From Streptomyces sp. DH24 (GTDB lineage: Bacteria; Actinomycetota; Actinomycetes; Streptomycetales; Streptomycetaceae): a DNA stretch of 64,000 nt. Below, piece by piece: positions 49,028 through 58,059 of the stretch. The notes beneath the pieces were generated by a model that saw only the letters and a program-made list of their open reading frames with translations, searched no databases and was not told the origin of the DNA. The stretch is from contig NZ_JARVKW010000025.1 in assembly GCF_029813775.1 (NCBI RefSeq), forward strand, positions 44,983 to 108,982. Direction: 5' to 3'. The translations under genes were made by a program, and so were the position numbers. Position 1 is the first letter of the stretch. Every line of letters begins with the position of its first letter.

Positions 49028-50046
49028 CACCGGGTGCCCTTCGCGGCGAACTCGGCGATCGCCTCGACGTTGGACTTGTCGACGAAGGCGGGGCCGGTCA
49101 GCACCGGCTGCTCGCCGCCGCCGCTGTAGTTGCCGTTGTTCTTGTAGAGCCACAGGGAGTCGACGGCCAGGTAGCCCTGGAGGTAGGGCTGCTGGTCGAC
49201 GGCGAACTCGATGCTGTCGTTCTGGATGGCCTTGGTGAGTTCCTTGTTGAGGTCGAAGGTGGCGACCTTGGCCTTGCTGCCGGCGTCGCCGATGGACTGC
49301 ACGGCGGTCAGGGCGAACGGGGCGCCGAGCGTGACGACGTGGTCGACGGAGGTGTCCTGCTTGAGCTTGGCGGTGATGGTCGACTTCACGGACGGCATGT
49401 CGGTGCCGTTGACGTAGAGGTTCTCGACCGAGCCCTCGAAGGTCTTCTTCACTCCGTCGCAGCGCTGGGTGAGGCCGATGTTGCCCTGTTCCTGGATGAC
49501 GCAGACGGCCTTCTTGGCGCCGACCTCGTTCAGCTTCTTGCCGAAGGCCTCGCCGGCGACGGACTCGTCCTGCCCGAAGAACTGCAGCAGGCCGAGCTTC
49601 TTCCAGTCGCTCACCCCGGAGTTGAGGCCGACGACGGGTATGCCGGCCTGCTCGGCCTTGGCGATGGCGCCCTTCATGGCGTCGGGCTTGGCGAGGGTGA
49701 CGGCGATGCCGTCGACCTTCTGGTCGATGGCGTTCTGCACCAGGTTGGCCTGGTTGCCCGCGTTGGGGTCGTTGGAGTAGACGAGCTTGATGTTGTCCTT
49801 GGCCGCGGCGGCCTCGGCGCCCTTGCGGACGATGTCCCAGAAGGTGTCGCCGGCCGACTGGTGGGTGACGAGCGCGACCGTCATGCGGGGCGTGGTGGCC
49901 TTGCCGGCGGAGGCGTCGGCCGCTCCTTCCTCGGCCTTCTTTCCGCCGGAGCCGCTGGAGCAGCCGGCGAGGGTCAGTGCCGCCGCCGCGGCCAGGGCCA
50001 GGGCGGGGGCGAATCTGCGGGAGCGGGCGGGGGAAGAGCGGTCCAT
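49027..50046 (-). CDS. sugar ABC transporter substrate-binding lipoprotein
   Basis: A 339-residue secreted lipoprotein. The signal ends in the lipobox LTLAGCSSG (Cys29 lipidated). The mature protein has the periplasmic-binding fold of ribose/inositol-type receptors (MTVALVTHQSAGDTFWDIVR, NQANLVQNAIDQKVDGIAVT, HVVTLGAPFALTAVQSIGDA). It is first in the operon with permease, ATPase and iolE, and is divergent from iolC, so myo-inositol is the likely ligand. CAGGAAAG precedes the ATG at 50046. Confidence 0.92.
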   Translation of the reverse strand: MDRSSPARSRRFAPALALAAAAALTLAGCSSGSGGKKAEEGAADASAGKATTPRMTVALVTHQSAGDTFWDIVRKGAEAAAAKDNIKLVYSNDPNAGNQANLVQNAIDQKVDGIAVTLAKPDAMKGAIAKAEQAGIPVVGLNSGVSDWKKLGLLQFFGQDESVAGEAFGKKLNEVGAKKAVCVIQEQGNIGLTQRCDGVKKTFEGSVENLYVNGTDMPSVKSTITAKLKQDTSVDHVVTLGAPFALTAVQSIGDAGSKAKVATFDLNKELTKAIQNDSIEFAVDQQPYLQGYLAVDSLWLYKNNGNYSGGGEQPVLTGPAFVDKSNVEAIAEFAAKGTR

Positions 50047-50193
50047 CTTTCCTGCACCTCACTGTGCGACGGGGGCGACGGCACAAGGGGCGGATCGCGG
50101 GGATCCGGGGCCCGCGGGCTCGAAAGTCCCGGGTCGTGTGCCGTTCGACACGGCTGTTGCGCTGGGACGCGATCCAAGTCCCTGACACGCCCG

Positions 50194-50259
50194 CTGTCAA
50201 TACTTTGTTAAGACATCATTTCACAAGCAGGTCCGAATGTAAGTACAAACTATTGACAG
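50194..50259. promoter_or_regulatory. divergent iol promoter with long inverted repeat
   Basis: CTGTCAATACTTTGT (50194-50208) and ACAAACTATTGACAG (50245-50259) are inverted repeats matching at 14 of 15 positions. Each contains TTGACA oriented outward, the likely -35 elements of the transporter and iolC promoters. The intervening DNA is AT-rich for this genome. Binding of the GntR regulator at 55045 or a LacI-type regulator would control both operons. Confidence 0.75.
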
Positions 50260-50325
50260 CGAGGGCCGCCGGGACCTACACCTGAGAGGCGGCAGGCCCC
50301 CCGCCCAGTCCTAGGAGCATCGCGC

Positions 50326-51282
50326 ATGGCCGAGTCAAGCCAGTCCTTCGACCTGATCACCATGGGCCGTATCGGGGTCGATCTCTACCCCCTGCAGACG
50401 GGCGTACCCCTGTCCAGGGTTGAGTCGTTCGGCAAATTCCTGGGCGGTTCCGCCACCAACGTGGCGGTCGCCGCCGCGCGTCTGGGCCGGACCGCCGCCG
50501 TGATCACCCGGACCGGCGACGACCCGTTCGGTGTCTATCTGCACGAGGCGCTCAAGGAGTTCGGCGTCGACGACCGCTGGGTCACCCCGGTCGCCGCGTA
50601 CCCGACGCCCGTCACGTTCTGCGAGATCTTCCCGCCGGACGACTTCCCGCTGTACTTCTACCGCCGCCCCAAGGCCCCGGACCTGGAGATCCACCCGGAC
50701 GAGCTCGACCTCGACGCGATCCGCGCGGCCCGCGTCTTCTGGATGACCGGCACCGGCCTGAGCGAGGAGCCCAGCCGCACCGCCACGCTCACCGCGCTCC
50801 GGGCCCGCGCCAAGGCGGGCATCACCGTGTTCGACCTGGACTGGCGGCCGATGTTCTGGTCCGACCCCGATGCGGCCCGCCCGCACTACGCCGAGGCGCT
50901 GCGGCACGCCACGGTCGCCGTCGGCAACCTCGACGAGTGCGAGATCGCCACCGGCGTCCGCGAGCCGCGCGCCTGCGCCGAGGCCCTGCTGGCGGCCGGC
51001 GTCGAGCTCGCCGTCGTCAAGCAGGGCCCGAAGGGTGTGCTGGCCGTGCACCGCGACGGCACCGAGGCCGAGGTGCCGCCGGTGCCCGTGGAGGTCGTCA
51101 ACGGCCTGGGCGCGGGCGACGCGTTCGGCGGCTCGCTGTGCCACGGGCTGCTGTCCGGGTGGGACCTGGAGACGACGATGCGGCACGCCAACGCCGCCGG
51201 CGCGCTCGTCGCCTCCCGCCTCGCCTGCTCCTCCGCGATGCCGACGGAGTCCGAGGTCGCCGACCTCCTCGCCCGCGGCTGA
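50326..51282 (+). CDS. iolC: 5-dehydro-2-deoxygluconokinase
   Basis: A 318-residue PfkB-family kinase that phosphorylates 5-dehydro-2-deoxy-D-gluconate in inositol degradation. Landmarks are FDLITMGRIGVDLYPLQTGV, SFGKFLGGSATNVAVAAARL, FPLYFYRRPKAPDL and the C-terminal NGLGAGDAFGGSLCHGLLSG with the catalytic Asp. It is the first gene of the iolC-aldolase-iolB-iolD-gntR run. ATG at 50326 is preceded by CCTAGGAGCATCGCGC (AGGAG). Confidence 0.94.
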   Translation: MAESSQSFDLITMGRIGVDLYPLQTGVPLSRVESFGKFLGGSATNVAVAAARLGRTAAVITRTGDDPFGVYLHEALKEFGVDDRWVTPVAAYPTPVTFCEIFPPDDFPLYFYRRPKAPDLEIHPDELDLDAIRAARVFWMTGTGLSEEPSRTATLTALRARAKAGITVFDLDWRPMFWSDPDAARPHYAEALRHATVAVGNLDECEIATGVREPRACAEALLAAGVELAVVKQGPKGVLAVHRDGTEAEVPPVPVEVVNGLGAGDAFGGSLCHGLLSGWDLETTMRHANAAGALVASRLACSSAMPTESEVADLLARG

Positions 51283-51309
51283 CCGAGCCACTCCCGAACG
51301 GAGCCTGTC

Positions 51310-52188
51310 TTGACCCTCAGCATTCCCGACCTCACGGCGGTCAGAGCCCGCCGCCCGGAGGCCGTCGCCGAGGCCGCCGCCCGCCGGGCGCGCCGGCCGC
51401 TGATCGGCGACAGCGGCCGGCTGATGATCGTCGCCGCGGACCATCCGGCGCGCGGCGCGCTCGGCGTCGGCGACCACAGGCTGGCCATGGCCAACCGGGC
51501 GGACCTGCTGGAACGGTTGTGCGTCGCGCTGTCCCGGCCCGGGGTCGACGGGGTGCTCGCCACCGCCGACGTCCTGGAGGACCTGCTGCTGCTCGGGGTG
51601 CTGGAGAACAAGGTCGTCATGGGCTCGATGAACCGCGGCGGCCTCGCGGGCGCCTCGTTCGAGATGGACGACCGGTTCACCGGGCACCGCGCCGAGGACA
51701 TCGCCCGGCTCCGCTTCGACGCGGGCAAGCTGCTGCTGCGCATCGACTACGACGACCCCGGCTCCCTCACCACGATGGAGTCCACCGCCCGTGCCGTCGA
51801 CGCGATGGCCGCGCTCCGGCTGCCGGTGTTCGTCGAGCCGTTCATCTCCCGCCGGGTCGACGGCCGGGTCCGCAACGACCTGTCCGCCGAGGCCGTCACG
51901 CGTTCCGTGGCCATCGCCTCGGGCCTGGGCGGCACCTCCGCGTACACGTGGCTGAAGCTGCCGGTGACGGACGACCCGGACGACATGGCCGAGGTGCTTC
52001 AGACGTCCACCCTGCCCGCGGTACTGCTGGGCGGTGAGGTCGGCGACGACCAGGAACGGACGTACGAGAAGTGGCGCAAGGCGCTGCGGCTGCCGACCGT
52101 GCAGGGCCTGGTCGTGGGCCGCTCCCTGCTGTACCCGGCCGAGGGCAGTGTCGAGACGGCGGTCGACACGGCCGTGAGCCTGCTGTGA
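51310..52188 (+). CDS. (beta/alpha)8 aldolase of the Cgl0159/IolJ-like family
   Basis: A 292-residue TIM-barrel protein that cleaves the phosphorylated deoxy-keto-gluconate to dihydroxyacetone phosphate and malonate semialdehyde (role by position and family). Landmarks are RLMIVAADHPARGALGVGDH, DGVLATADVLEDLLLLGVLE, LLLRIDYDDPGSLTTMEST (catalytic Lys nearby) and VEPFISRRVDGRVRND. The TTG at 51310 follows GGAGCCTG. It lies 27 bp after iolC and 43 bp before iolB. It is the actinobacterial counterpart of Bacillus IolJ rather than a sequence homologue. Confidence 0.85.
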   Translation: MTLSIPDLTAVRARRPEAVAEAAARRARRPLIGDSGRLMIVAADHPARGALGVGDHRLAMANRADLLERLCVALSRPGVDGVLATADVLEDLLLLGVLENKVVMGSMNRGGLAGASFEMDDRFTGHRAEDIARLRFDAGKLLLRIDYDDPGSLTTMESTARAVDAMAALRLPVFVEPFISRRVDGRVRNDLSAEAVTRSVAIASGLGGTSAYTWLKLPVTDDPDDMAEVLQTSTLPAVLLGGEVGDDQERTYEKWRKALRLPTVQGLVVGRSLLYPAEGSVETAVDTAVSLL

Positions 52189-52231
52189 CGAACCGCCACG
52201 ACGAGCCGTGAGGCAACCGAGGAGACTACCG

Positions 52232-53131
52232 ATGACGAGCCCGTACCACCTCCCCGCCGGCAAGGCGCTCGGCGGCCCCTACGTCGTGGACGTCACGCCG
52301 GACACCGCGGGCTGGGGCTACAGCGCCCTGCGCGTCCTGGAACTGCCGCCCGGCGGCTCCCACACCTTCGACACCGGCGACAGCGAGTGGATCGTGCTGC
52401 CCCTCGGCGGCGCCTGCGTCGTGGCGGCGGCCGACGACTTCGGGCACGAGACCTTCGAACTGCACGGCCGCCCCGACGTGTTCAGCGCCGTGACCGACTT
52501 CGCCTACCTCCCCCGCGACTCCCGGGCGACGGTGACGTCCACGGGCGGCGGACGGTTCGCGCTCACCGGCGCGCGCTGCGAGCGGCGGCTGCCCGCCCGC
52601 TACGGACCGGCCTCGTCGGTGCCGGTGGAGCTGCGCGGCACCGGCAACTGCTCCCGCCAGGTCAACAACTTCGGCGCGGCCGGGGTCTTCGACTGCGACC
52701 GGCTGATCGCGGTCGAGGTGCTCACGCCGGGCGGCAACTGGTCGTCGTTCCCGCCGCACAAGCACGACGAGCACCGCCCCGGCGAGGAGTCGGTGCTGGA
52801 GGAGATCTACTACTTCGAGTTCGCCGCCCACGAGGGCACCCCCGGCCTCGGCTACCAGCGGGTCTCGCCGTCCGGGCCGGGCCGGGACACGGACGTGCTC
52901 GCCGAGGTCCGCGGCGGTGACGTCGTGCTCATCCCGGACGGCTGGCACGGGCCGTCCATGGCGGTTCCCGGCCACCACATGTACTACCTCAACGTCATGG
53001 CGGGCCCGGAGGCCGAGCGTGCCTGGCTGATCTGCGACCACCCCGACCACTCCTGGGTCCGCGACACCTGGCCCCGGCAGCCCGTCGACCCCCGTCTGCC
53101 CCTCTACTCCGCGCCCGAGAGGTCCCGATGA
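52232..53131 (+). CDS. iolB: 5-deoxy-glucuronate isomerase
   Basis: A 299-residue cupin-type isomerase converting 5-deoxy-glucuronate to 5-dehydro-2-deoxygluconate. Landmarks are LRVLELPPGGSHTFDTGDSE, WIVLPLGGACVV, FPPHKHDEHRPGEESVLEEI (metal-binding His-x-His and Glu) and VVLIPDGWHGPSMAVPGHHM. The ATG at 52232 has GAGGAG eight bases upstream and is preferred over the earlier ATG at 52208. Its stop codon overlaps the iolD start by 4 bp. Confidence 0.94.
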   Translation: MTSPYHLPAGKALGGPYVVDVTPDTAGWGYSALRVLELPPGGSHTFDTGDSEWIVLPLGGACVVAAADDFGHETFELHGRPDVFSAVTDFAYLPRDSRATVTSTGGGRFALTGARCERRLPARYGPASSVPVELRGTGNCSRQVNNFGAAGVFDCDRLIAVEVLTPGGNWSSFPPHKHDEHRPGEESVLEEIYYFEFAAHEGTPGLGYQRVSPSGPGRDTDVLAEVRGGDVVLIPDGWHGPSMAVPGHHMYYLNVMAGPEAERAWLICDHPDHSWVRDTWPRQPVDPRLPLYSAPERSR

Positions 53132-54996
53132 GCGCTCCCACCCGCAGACTGACCACCGCCCAGGCCCTCGTCCGGTTCCTCGCCGCCCAGTACACCGAGC
53201 GCGACGGCGTGCGCCGCCGGCTGATCGCCGGCACCTGGGGCGTCTTCGGCCACGGCAACGTCGCCGGGCTCGGCCAGGCGCTCGTCGAGTACGGCGACGT
53301 CATGCCGTACCACCAGGGCCGCAACGAACAGGCCATGGTGCACGCGGCCGTCGGGTACGCCCGCCAGCTGGACCGCCTGTCCACGCAGGCGGTGACGACG
53401 TCCATCGGGCCCGGCGCCACCAACCTGGTCACGGGTGCCGCCCTCGCCACGATCAACCGGCTGCCGGTCCTGCTGCTCCCCGGCGACTACTTCGCCTCGC
53501 ACGCCGCCGACCCGCTGCTGCAGCAGCTGGAACACCCGGTGTCCGCCGACGTGTCCGTGAACGACACCCTGCGCCCGGTCTCCCGCTACTTCGACCGCGT
53601 CACCCGTCCCGAGGCCCTGATCGCCTCCGCGCTGAACGCGATGCGCGTCCTCGCCGACCCGGCGGAGACCGGCGCCGTCACCCTGGCGCTGCCGCAGGAC
53701 GTGCAGGCGGAGGCCTTCGACTGGCCGGAGGAGTTCTTCGCCGACCGCGTCTGGCGGGTGCGCCGCCCCGCGCCGGACCCGGTGGAACTGGCCGAGGCGG
53801 TCCGCGCGATCCGGGCCGCCCGGCGCCCGCTGATCGTGGCGGGCGGCGGCGTTCACCACAGCGGGGCCGAGGACGCCCTGAAGGCACTGGTGGACGCCAC
53901 CGGCATCCCCGTCGCGTCCACCCAGGCCGGCAAGGGCTCCCTGCGCCACGACCACCCGGCCGACGTCGGGGGCATCGGCCACACCGGCACGGCCGTCGCC
54001 GACGAACTCGCCCGCACCGCCGACCTGGTGATCGGCGTCGGCACCCGGTACAGCGACTTCACCACCGCGTCCGGCACCCTCTTCCGCGCCCCGGACGTGC
54101 GCTTCCTCAACGTCAACATCACCGCCTTCGACGCCCACAAGCTGGCCGCCCGCACCCTGGTCTGCGACGCGCGCACCGGCCTCACCGCCCTCACCGGGGC
54201 CCTGCACGGGCACCGCGTCGCCGGCGCGTACGAGGCCGAGTACGCGGCGGGCAAGGAGCGCTGGGACCGGATCGTCGAGGCCGCCTACCGCGGTGACGAC
54301 GACGCCGTGCCCACGCAGACGCAGGTGCTGGGCGCGCTCGACGCGGTCGTCGGCGACGCGGACGTGGTGATCAACGCGGCCGGTTCGCTCCCCGGCGACC
54401 TGCACAAACTGTGGCGGGCGAGGTCCGCGCGCCAGTACCACCTGGAGTACGGCTACTCCTGCATGGGCTACGAGATCCCCGCCGCGATCGGCGTGCAGCA
54501 GGCCGCCCCGGACACCGTCGTGTGGTCCCTGGTCGGCGACGGCACGTATCTGATGATGCCGACGGAGATCGTGACGGCCGTGCAGGAGGGCCTGCCGGTC
54601 AACGTCGTCCTGATCCAGAACCACGGCTACGCCTCCATCGGCGGCCTGTCGGAGTCGGTGGGCGCCGAGCGGTTCGGCACCGCCTACCGGCACCGGGCCG
54701 CCGACGGCACCTTCACCGGCGCCCCGCTGCCGGTGGACCTCGCGGCCAACGCGGCCAGCCTCGGCATGGACGTGCTGCGCGCCAAGACCGTCCGCGAGCT
54801 GCGCGAGGCGCTGGCACAGGCGCGGGCCTCGGACCGGCCGACGTGCGTGTACGTGGAGACCGACCCGGCGCCGACCGCTCCCCCGGCCGAGGCCTGGTGG
54901 GACGTACCGGTCGCCGAGACCGCCACCCGCGAGGCCGCGCGCGCCGCACGCGAGGACTACGACCGGCAGGTCGCCGCACGCCGCCGCCACCTGTGA
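53128..54996 (+). CDS. iolD: 3D-(3,5/4)-trihydroxycyclohexane-1,2-dione acylhydrolase, TPP-dependent
   Basis: A 622-residue thiamine-diphosphate enzyme that opens the inositol ring of trihydroxycyclohexane-dione to give 5-deoxy-glucuronate. Landmarks are TAQALVRFLAAQYTERDGV, RRRLIAGTWGVFGHGNVAGL, MPYHQGRNEQAMVHAAVGYA (TPP-activating Glu), the central NAD-like domain (LIVAGGGVHHSGAEDALKAL) and the TPP motif VVWSLVGDGTYLMMPTEIVT (GDG) with NVVLIQNHGYASIGGLSESV. It is translationally coupled to iolB (ATGA overlap). Confidence 0.95.
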   Translation: MSAPTRRLTTAQALVRFLAAQYTERDGVRRRLIAGTWGVFGHGNVAGLGQALVEYGDVMPYHQGRNEQAMVHAAVGYARQLDRLSTQAVTTSIGPGATNLVTGAALATINRLPVLLLPGDYFASHAADPLLQQLEHPVSADVSVNDTLRPVSRYFDRVTRPEALIASALNAMRVLADPAETGAVTLALPQDVQAEAFDWPEEFFADRVWRVRRPAPDPVELAEAVRAIRAARRPLIVAGGGVHHSGAEDALKALVDATGIPVASTQAGKGSLRHDHPADVGGIGHTGTAVADELARTADLVIGVGTRYSDFTTASGTLFRAPDVRFLNVNITAFDAHKLAARTLVCDARTGLTALTGALHGHRVAGAYEAEYAAGKERWDRIVEAAYRGDDDAVPTQTQVLGALDAVVGDADVVINAAGSLPGDLHKLWRARSARQYHLEYGYSCMGYEIPAAIGVQQAAPDTVVWSLVGDGTYLMMPTEIVTAVQEGLPVNVVLIQNHGYASIGGLSESVGAERFGTAYRHRAADGTFTGAPLPVDLAANAASLGMDVLRAKTVRELREALAQARASDRPTCVYVETDPAPTAPPAEAWWDVPVAETATREAARAAREDYDRQVAARRRHL

Positions 54997-55044
54997 ACCG
55001 CACGACTCCGGCATTCCGCAGAGCCCCGAGAGTGAGGTACCTCC

Positions 55045-55830
55045 ATGGCGAGGACCGGTGACCCCGCACGCGCCGTGACCGCCCCCGCGCTCGACCGCCT
55101 GGACTTCGCCCTGGACCGCACCAGTCCGGTGCCGCTGTACTACCAGCTCGCGCGGCAGCTGGAGGCGGCCATCGAGCACGGGGTGCTCGCCCCGGGAAAC
55201 CTCCTGGGCAACGAGATCGACCTCTCCGTCCGCCTCGGCCTGTCCCGGCCCACGGTCCGCCAGGCCATCCAGTCCCTCGTGGACAAGGGCCTGCTGGTGC
55301 GGCGGCGCGGGGTCGGCACCCAGGTCGTGCACAGCCAGGTCAAGCGCCCGCTGGAACTCAGCAGCCTGTACGACGACCTGGAGGCGGCCGGGCAGGGGCC
55401 GTACACGCGGGTGGTGCGCAACGAGACCGTGCCCGCCTCCGCCGAGGTGGCGGCCGCGCTCGGCATCTCGGAGGGCGCGGAGGTCACGGCGCTGGAACGG
55501 CTGCGCGGCACCCACGGCCAGCCGGTCGCCGTCCTGTGCAACTACCTCCCGGCGGGACTGCTGGACCTCGGCACCGACCGCCTGGAGTCGACGGGCCTGT
55601 ACCGGATGATGCGCTCCGCGGGCATCGTCCTGCACAGCGCCCGCCAGAGCGTCGGCGCCCGCACGGCCACCGCCGAGGAGGCCGCCCGCCTCGACGAACA
55701 GGAGGGCGCGGCGCTGCTCACCATGCAGCGCACGGCGTACGACGACACCGGCCGCCCGGTCGAGTTCGGCACGCACATCTACCGCGCGTCCCGGTACGCG
55801 TTCGACTTCCAGCTGCTGGTACGCCCCTGA
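55045..55830 (+). CDS. GntR/HutC-family transcriptional regulator
   Basis: A 261-residue regulator. The N-terminal GntR HTH is RQLEAAIEHGVLAPGNLLG followed by LSVRLGLSRPTVRQAIQSLV; the C-terminal UTRA ligand domain has ALGISEGAEVTALERLRGT and PVEFGTHIYRASRYAFDF. It ends the iolC-D cluster and is the best candidate for the inositol-responsive repressor of the iol operons; the inverted repeat at 50194-50259 is its likely operator. ATG at 55045. Confidence 0.88.
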   Translation: MARTGDPARAVTAPALDRLDFALDRTSPVPLYYQLARQLEAAIEHGVLAPGNLLGNEIDLSVRLGLSRPTVRQAIQSLVDKGLLVRRRGVGTQVVHSQVKRPLELSSLYDDLEAAGQGPYTRVVRNETVPASAEVAAALGISEGAEVTALERLRGTHGQPVAVLCNYLPAGLLDLGTDRLESTGLYRMMRSAGIVLHSARQSVGARTATAEEAARLDEQEGAALLTMQRTAYDDTGRPVEFGTHIYRASRYAFDFQLLVRP

Positions 55831-56004
55831 TCCCGGGGCCGGATGCCCCGCCGGCCGCGCCCGCGCGGGCCGCCTCGGCCACGGCCACTCGGCCGGTGCG
55901 GTGCGGCCCGGCGGGCGGGGCGTCGATGCCGGGCGGTCGTCGGCGGCGCCGCGGGGACGTGAGCCGGTCACGGCTCCGTCCACCGCGCGGCCGCCCGCCC
56001 GGCG

Positions 56005-56859
56005 TCAGCCGCAGTGGGCGCGCGCGAACTCCAGCGTCGCGGTGAAGCACTCCCCCACCGTGTCGTCGGCCGCGCCGACCCACAGGTGGTCCGCGCCCGG
56101 CACCGACCGGAACGTCACCTCGGTGCCCGCCGCCCGCAGCGCCGCCGCGAGCGCCTCGCCCTGCGCGTGCGGAACGACCGAGTCGTCGGCGCCGTGCAGG
56201 ATCAGGAAGGGCGGGGCGTCCGGCGTCACCCGGGCCACCGGGCTTGCGGCGCGGGCGAGTGCGGGTGTGGCGTCGGCGCCGAGGAGCAGCGCCTCGGGGC
56301 TGCCCGGCGGGGCCGCGGTGAGGTCGGCCGGGGCGTACCAGACGACGCAGCCGCGTACGGCCGTGCCGGGTTCCAGGGCGAGCAGCGCGGCGAGGTGCCC
56401 GCCCGCCGACTCGCCCCAGGTGACGATCCGCCCGGCGTCCAGGCCGAGTTCGGCGGCGCGCAGGCGCAGCCAGCCCACCATGCCGGTCAGGTCGTCGAGT
56501 TGGGCCGGGAACGCCGCCTCGCCGCTGAGCCGGTAGTCGGGGCAGGCCACGGCGAACCCGGCGCGGGCCAGCCGTGCGAAGGGCCCGGGGCGCCAGGCGC
56601 GCAAGCCGGGGCCCGGGTCGTCGCGCAGACCGGTCAGCCAGGCGCCGCCGTGCACGAACACGACGACGGGCAGGGGGCGGTCGGCCGGTTCGTCGGGCAG
56701 CCACAGGTCGAGTTCCAGGGGCCGGCTGCCGTCGCGGACGGCGTACGGGACGGCCCGCAGCAGCCGTACGCCCTCGGCGGGCCGGGCCTCGGGCGGCAGG
56801 GGCAGCGTCGCCGGGTCGGGCGGCGCGAGGGCGGCGGCGAGTGCGGCAGGCAGGGTCAC
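56005..56859 (-). CDS. alpha/beta hydrolase (esterase/lipase family)
   Basis: A 284-residue serine hydrolase. The oxyanion region is FVHGGAWLTGLRDDPGP, the nucleophile elbow GESAGGHLAALLAL (GxSxG) and the C-terminal His in VPGADHLWVGAADDTVG, with an Asp in HGADDSVVPHAQGE. The family is HSL/BD-FAE-like esterase. The GTG at 56859 overlaps the amidohydrolase stop codon by 4 bp and follows GAGGAG. It is the last of five co-oriented genes controlled by a divergent MarR regulator; the ester substrate is unknown. Confidence 0.88.
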   Translation of the reverse strand: MTLPAALAAALAPPDPATLPLPPEARPAEGVRLLRAVPYAVRDGSRPLELDLWLPDEPADRPLPVVVFVHGGAWLTGLRDDPGPGLRAWRPGPFARLARAGFAVACPDYRLSGEAAFPAQLDDLTGMVGWLRLRAAELGLDAGRIVTWGESAGGHLAALLALEPGTAVRGCVVWYAPADLTAAPPGSPEALLLGADATPALARAASPVARVTPDAPPFLILHGADDSVVPHAQGEALAAALRAAGTEVTFRSVPGADHLWVGAADDTVGECFTATLEFARAHCG

Positions 56860-57848
56860 GGTCGCTCCTCGGGCCGGGCGAGGCGGGGCAGCAGGCGGCG
56901 GGCGTTGGACGTGGTCAGGGACTGCCAGGTCTCTCCCGGCACGGGCACGTCGGCGGCGTTGACGGCCGCGATGTGCGCGTCGACGCCGTGCGCGGGCGTC
57001 CAGCAGTAGTCGCTGCCGTACAGCAGCCGGTCGGGCTCGACCAGGCCGAGCAGCGCGGGGATCTGGCGCGGGAAGGCGGGCCCGGCCATGTCGTAGTACA
57101 GGCCGCGCAGTTGCTCGACGGCGTCGGGGGCGGTGCCCTCCCCGGGTGGCAGGAACAGCCGCATGAAGCCGTTGATGCGGTCGGCGAGCACGGGCAGGGC
57201 GCCACCGCAGTGCGGGACGATCACCCGCAGGCCGGGGTGACGTTCCAGCGTGCCGGCCATCAGCAGGTCGGTGACCGTGCGGGCCGTGTCGAAGACGAAC
57301 TCGACCATCGGGCGCGGCCGACCGAGCGCCGACCGCTCCCAGCACACGGGCGAGGTGGGGTGCAGGAAGACCACCGCGCCGCGGCGGCCGAGCTCGGCGA
57401 AGACCGGCTCCAGGCGCTCGTCGCCGAGGTAGACGCCGTGCGTGTTGGTCTCCAGCACCACTCCGTGCGCGCCGAGCTCGTCGAGGGCGTACGCCAGTTC
57501 CGTGAGCGCGCCGGGCACGTCCGGCAGCGGCAGCGAGGCGAAGAAGCCGAACCTGCCGGGGTGTTCGCGGACGACGCGGGCGGCGTCCTCGTTCACCTCG
57601 CGGGCCAGCCGGCGGGCCGCGGCGTCGTCGCCGAAGTGCACGCCGGGCGACGACACGGACAGCACGGAGGTGCGGATGCCGTTGCGGTCCATGAGCTCCA
57701 GGTGCGCCTCGGCGGACCAGCCGGGCCAGTGGGGCACGCCGTCGGGCCGCTCGTGCCCGGCCGCCCTCGCCTGCCGGAGGTAGGAGTCGGTCACGAAGTG
57801 CGCGTGGACGTCGACGAAGCCGGGCGCCTCAGGAGTCGGGGAGGTCAC
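56856..57848 (-). CDS. amidohydrolase-2 family metal-dependent hydrolase (ACMSD-like)
   Basis: A 330-residue TIM-barrel enzyme of the COG2159 decarboxylase/hydrolase group. Landmarks are FVDVHAHFVTDSYLRQA (metal HxH), LETNTHGVYLGDERLEPVF, VFLHPTSPVCWERSALGR, VIVPHCGGALPVLADRING and LLYGSDYCWTPAHGV (Asp ligand). Relatives include ACMS decarboxylase and 2,3-dihydroxybenzoate decarboxylase; the substrate is probably an aromatic or ring-opening product, suggested also by the cupin dioxygenase in the same operon. It overlaps the XapX gene before it by 20 bp and the hydrolase after it by 4 bp. Confidence 0.85.
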   Translation of the reverse strand: MTSPTPEAPGFVDVHAHFVTDSYLRQARAAGHERPDGVPHWPGWSAEAHLELMDRNGIRTSVLSVSSPGVHFGDDAAARRLAREVNEDAARVVREHPGRFGFFASLPLPDVPGALTELAYALDELGAHGVVLETNTHGVYLGDERLEPVFAELGRRGAVVFLHPTSPVCWERSALGRPRPMVEFVFDTARTVTDLLMAGTLERHPGLRVIVPHCGGALPVLADRINGFMRLFLPPGEGTAPDAVEQLRGLYYDMAGPAFPRQIPALLGLVEPDRLLYGSDYCWTPAHGVDAHIAAVNAADVPVPGETWQSLTTSNARRLLPRLARPEERP

Positions 57849-58059
57849 GGGAGGGGTCCTTTCCGGAGGTTCTCGCGGCGGCGAGCCGGTCGCGGCCCCG
57901 GGTGCCGACGCGTTCGCCGATCACGATGCCGAGCAGACCGGCCAGACCGACCAGGGGCGGCGCGGGAGAGGGGACGTCGAGCGTCCAGTAGAGGACGCCC
58001 ATGAGGAGCCCGGCCGCGAAGGAGACGGCGGCGGCGCGGGCGGGGTCCGGGAACCTCAC
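57829..58059 (-). CDS. XapX domain small membrane protein, copy 1
   Basis: A 76-residue protein with two hydrophobic segments (AAAVSFAAGLLMGVLYWTLD and APPLVGLAGLLGIVIGERVG) separated by VPSP, matching the XapX family of tiny membrane proteins. A polar tail (GTRGRDRLAAARTSGKDP) ends it. The GTG at 58059 overlaps the stop of the upstream XapX gene (GTGA). XapX proteins occur near catabolic genes and may help transport; function is unproven. It follows the second, even shorter XapX gene. Confidence 0.75.
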   Translation of the reverse strand: MRFPDPARAAAVSFAAGLLMGVLYWTLDVPSPAPPLVGLAGLLGIVIGERVGTRGRDRLAAARTSGKDPSRDLPDS

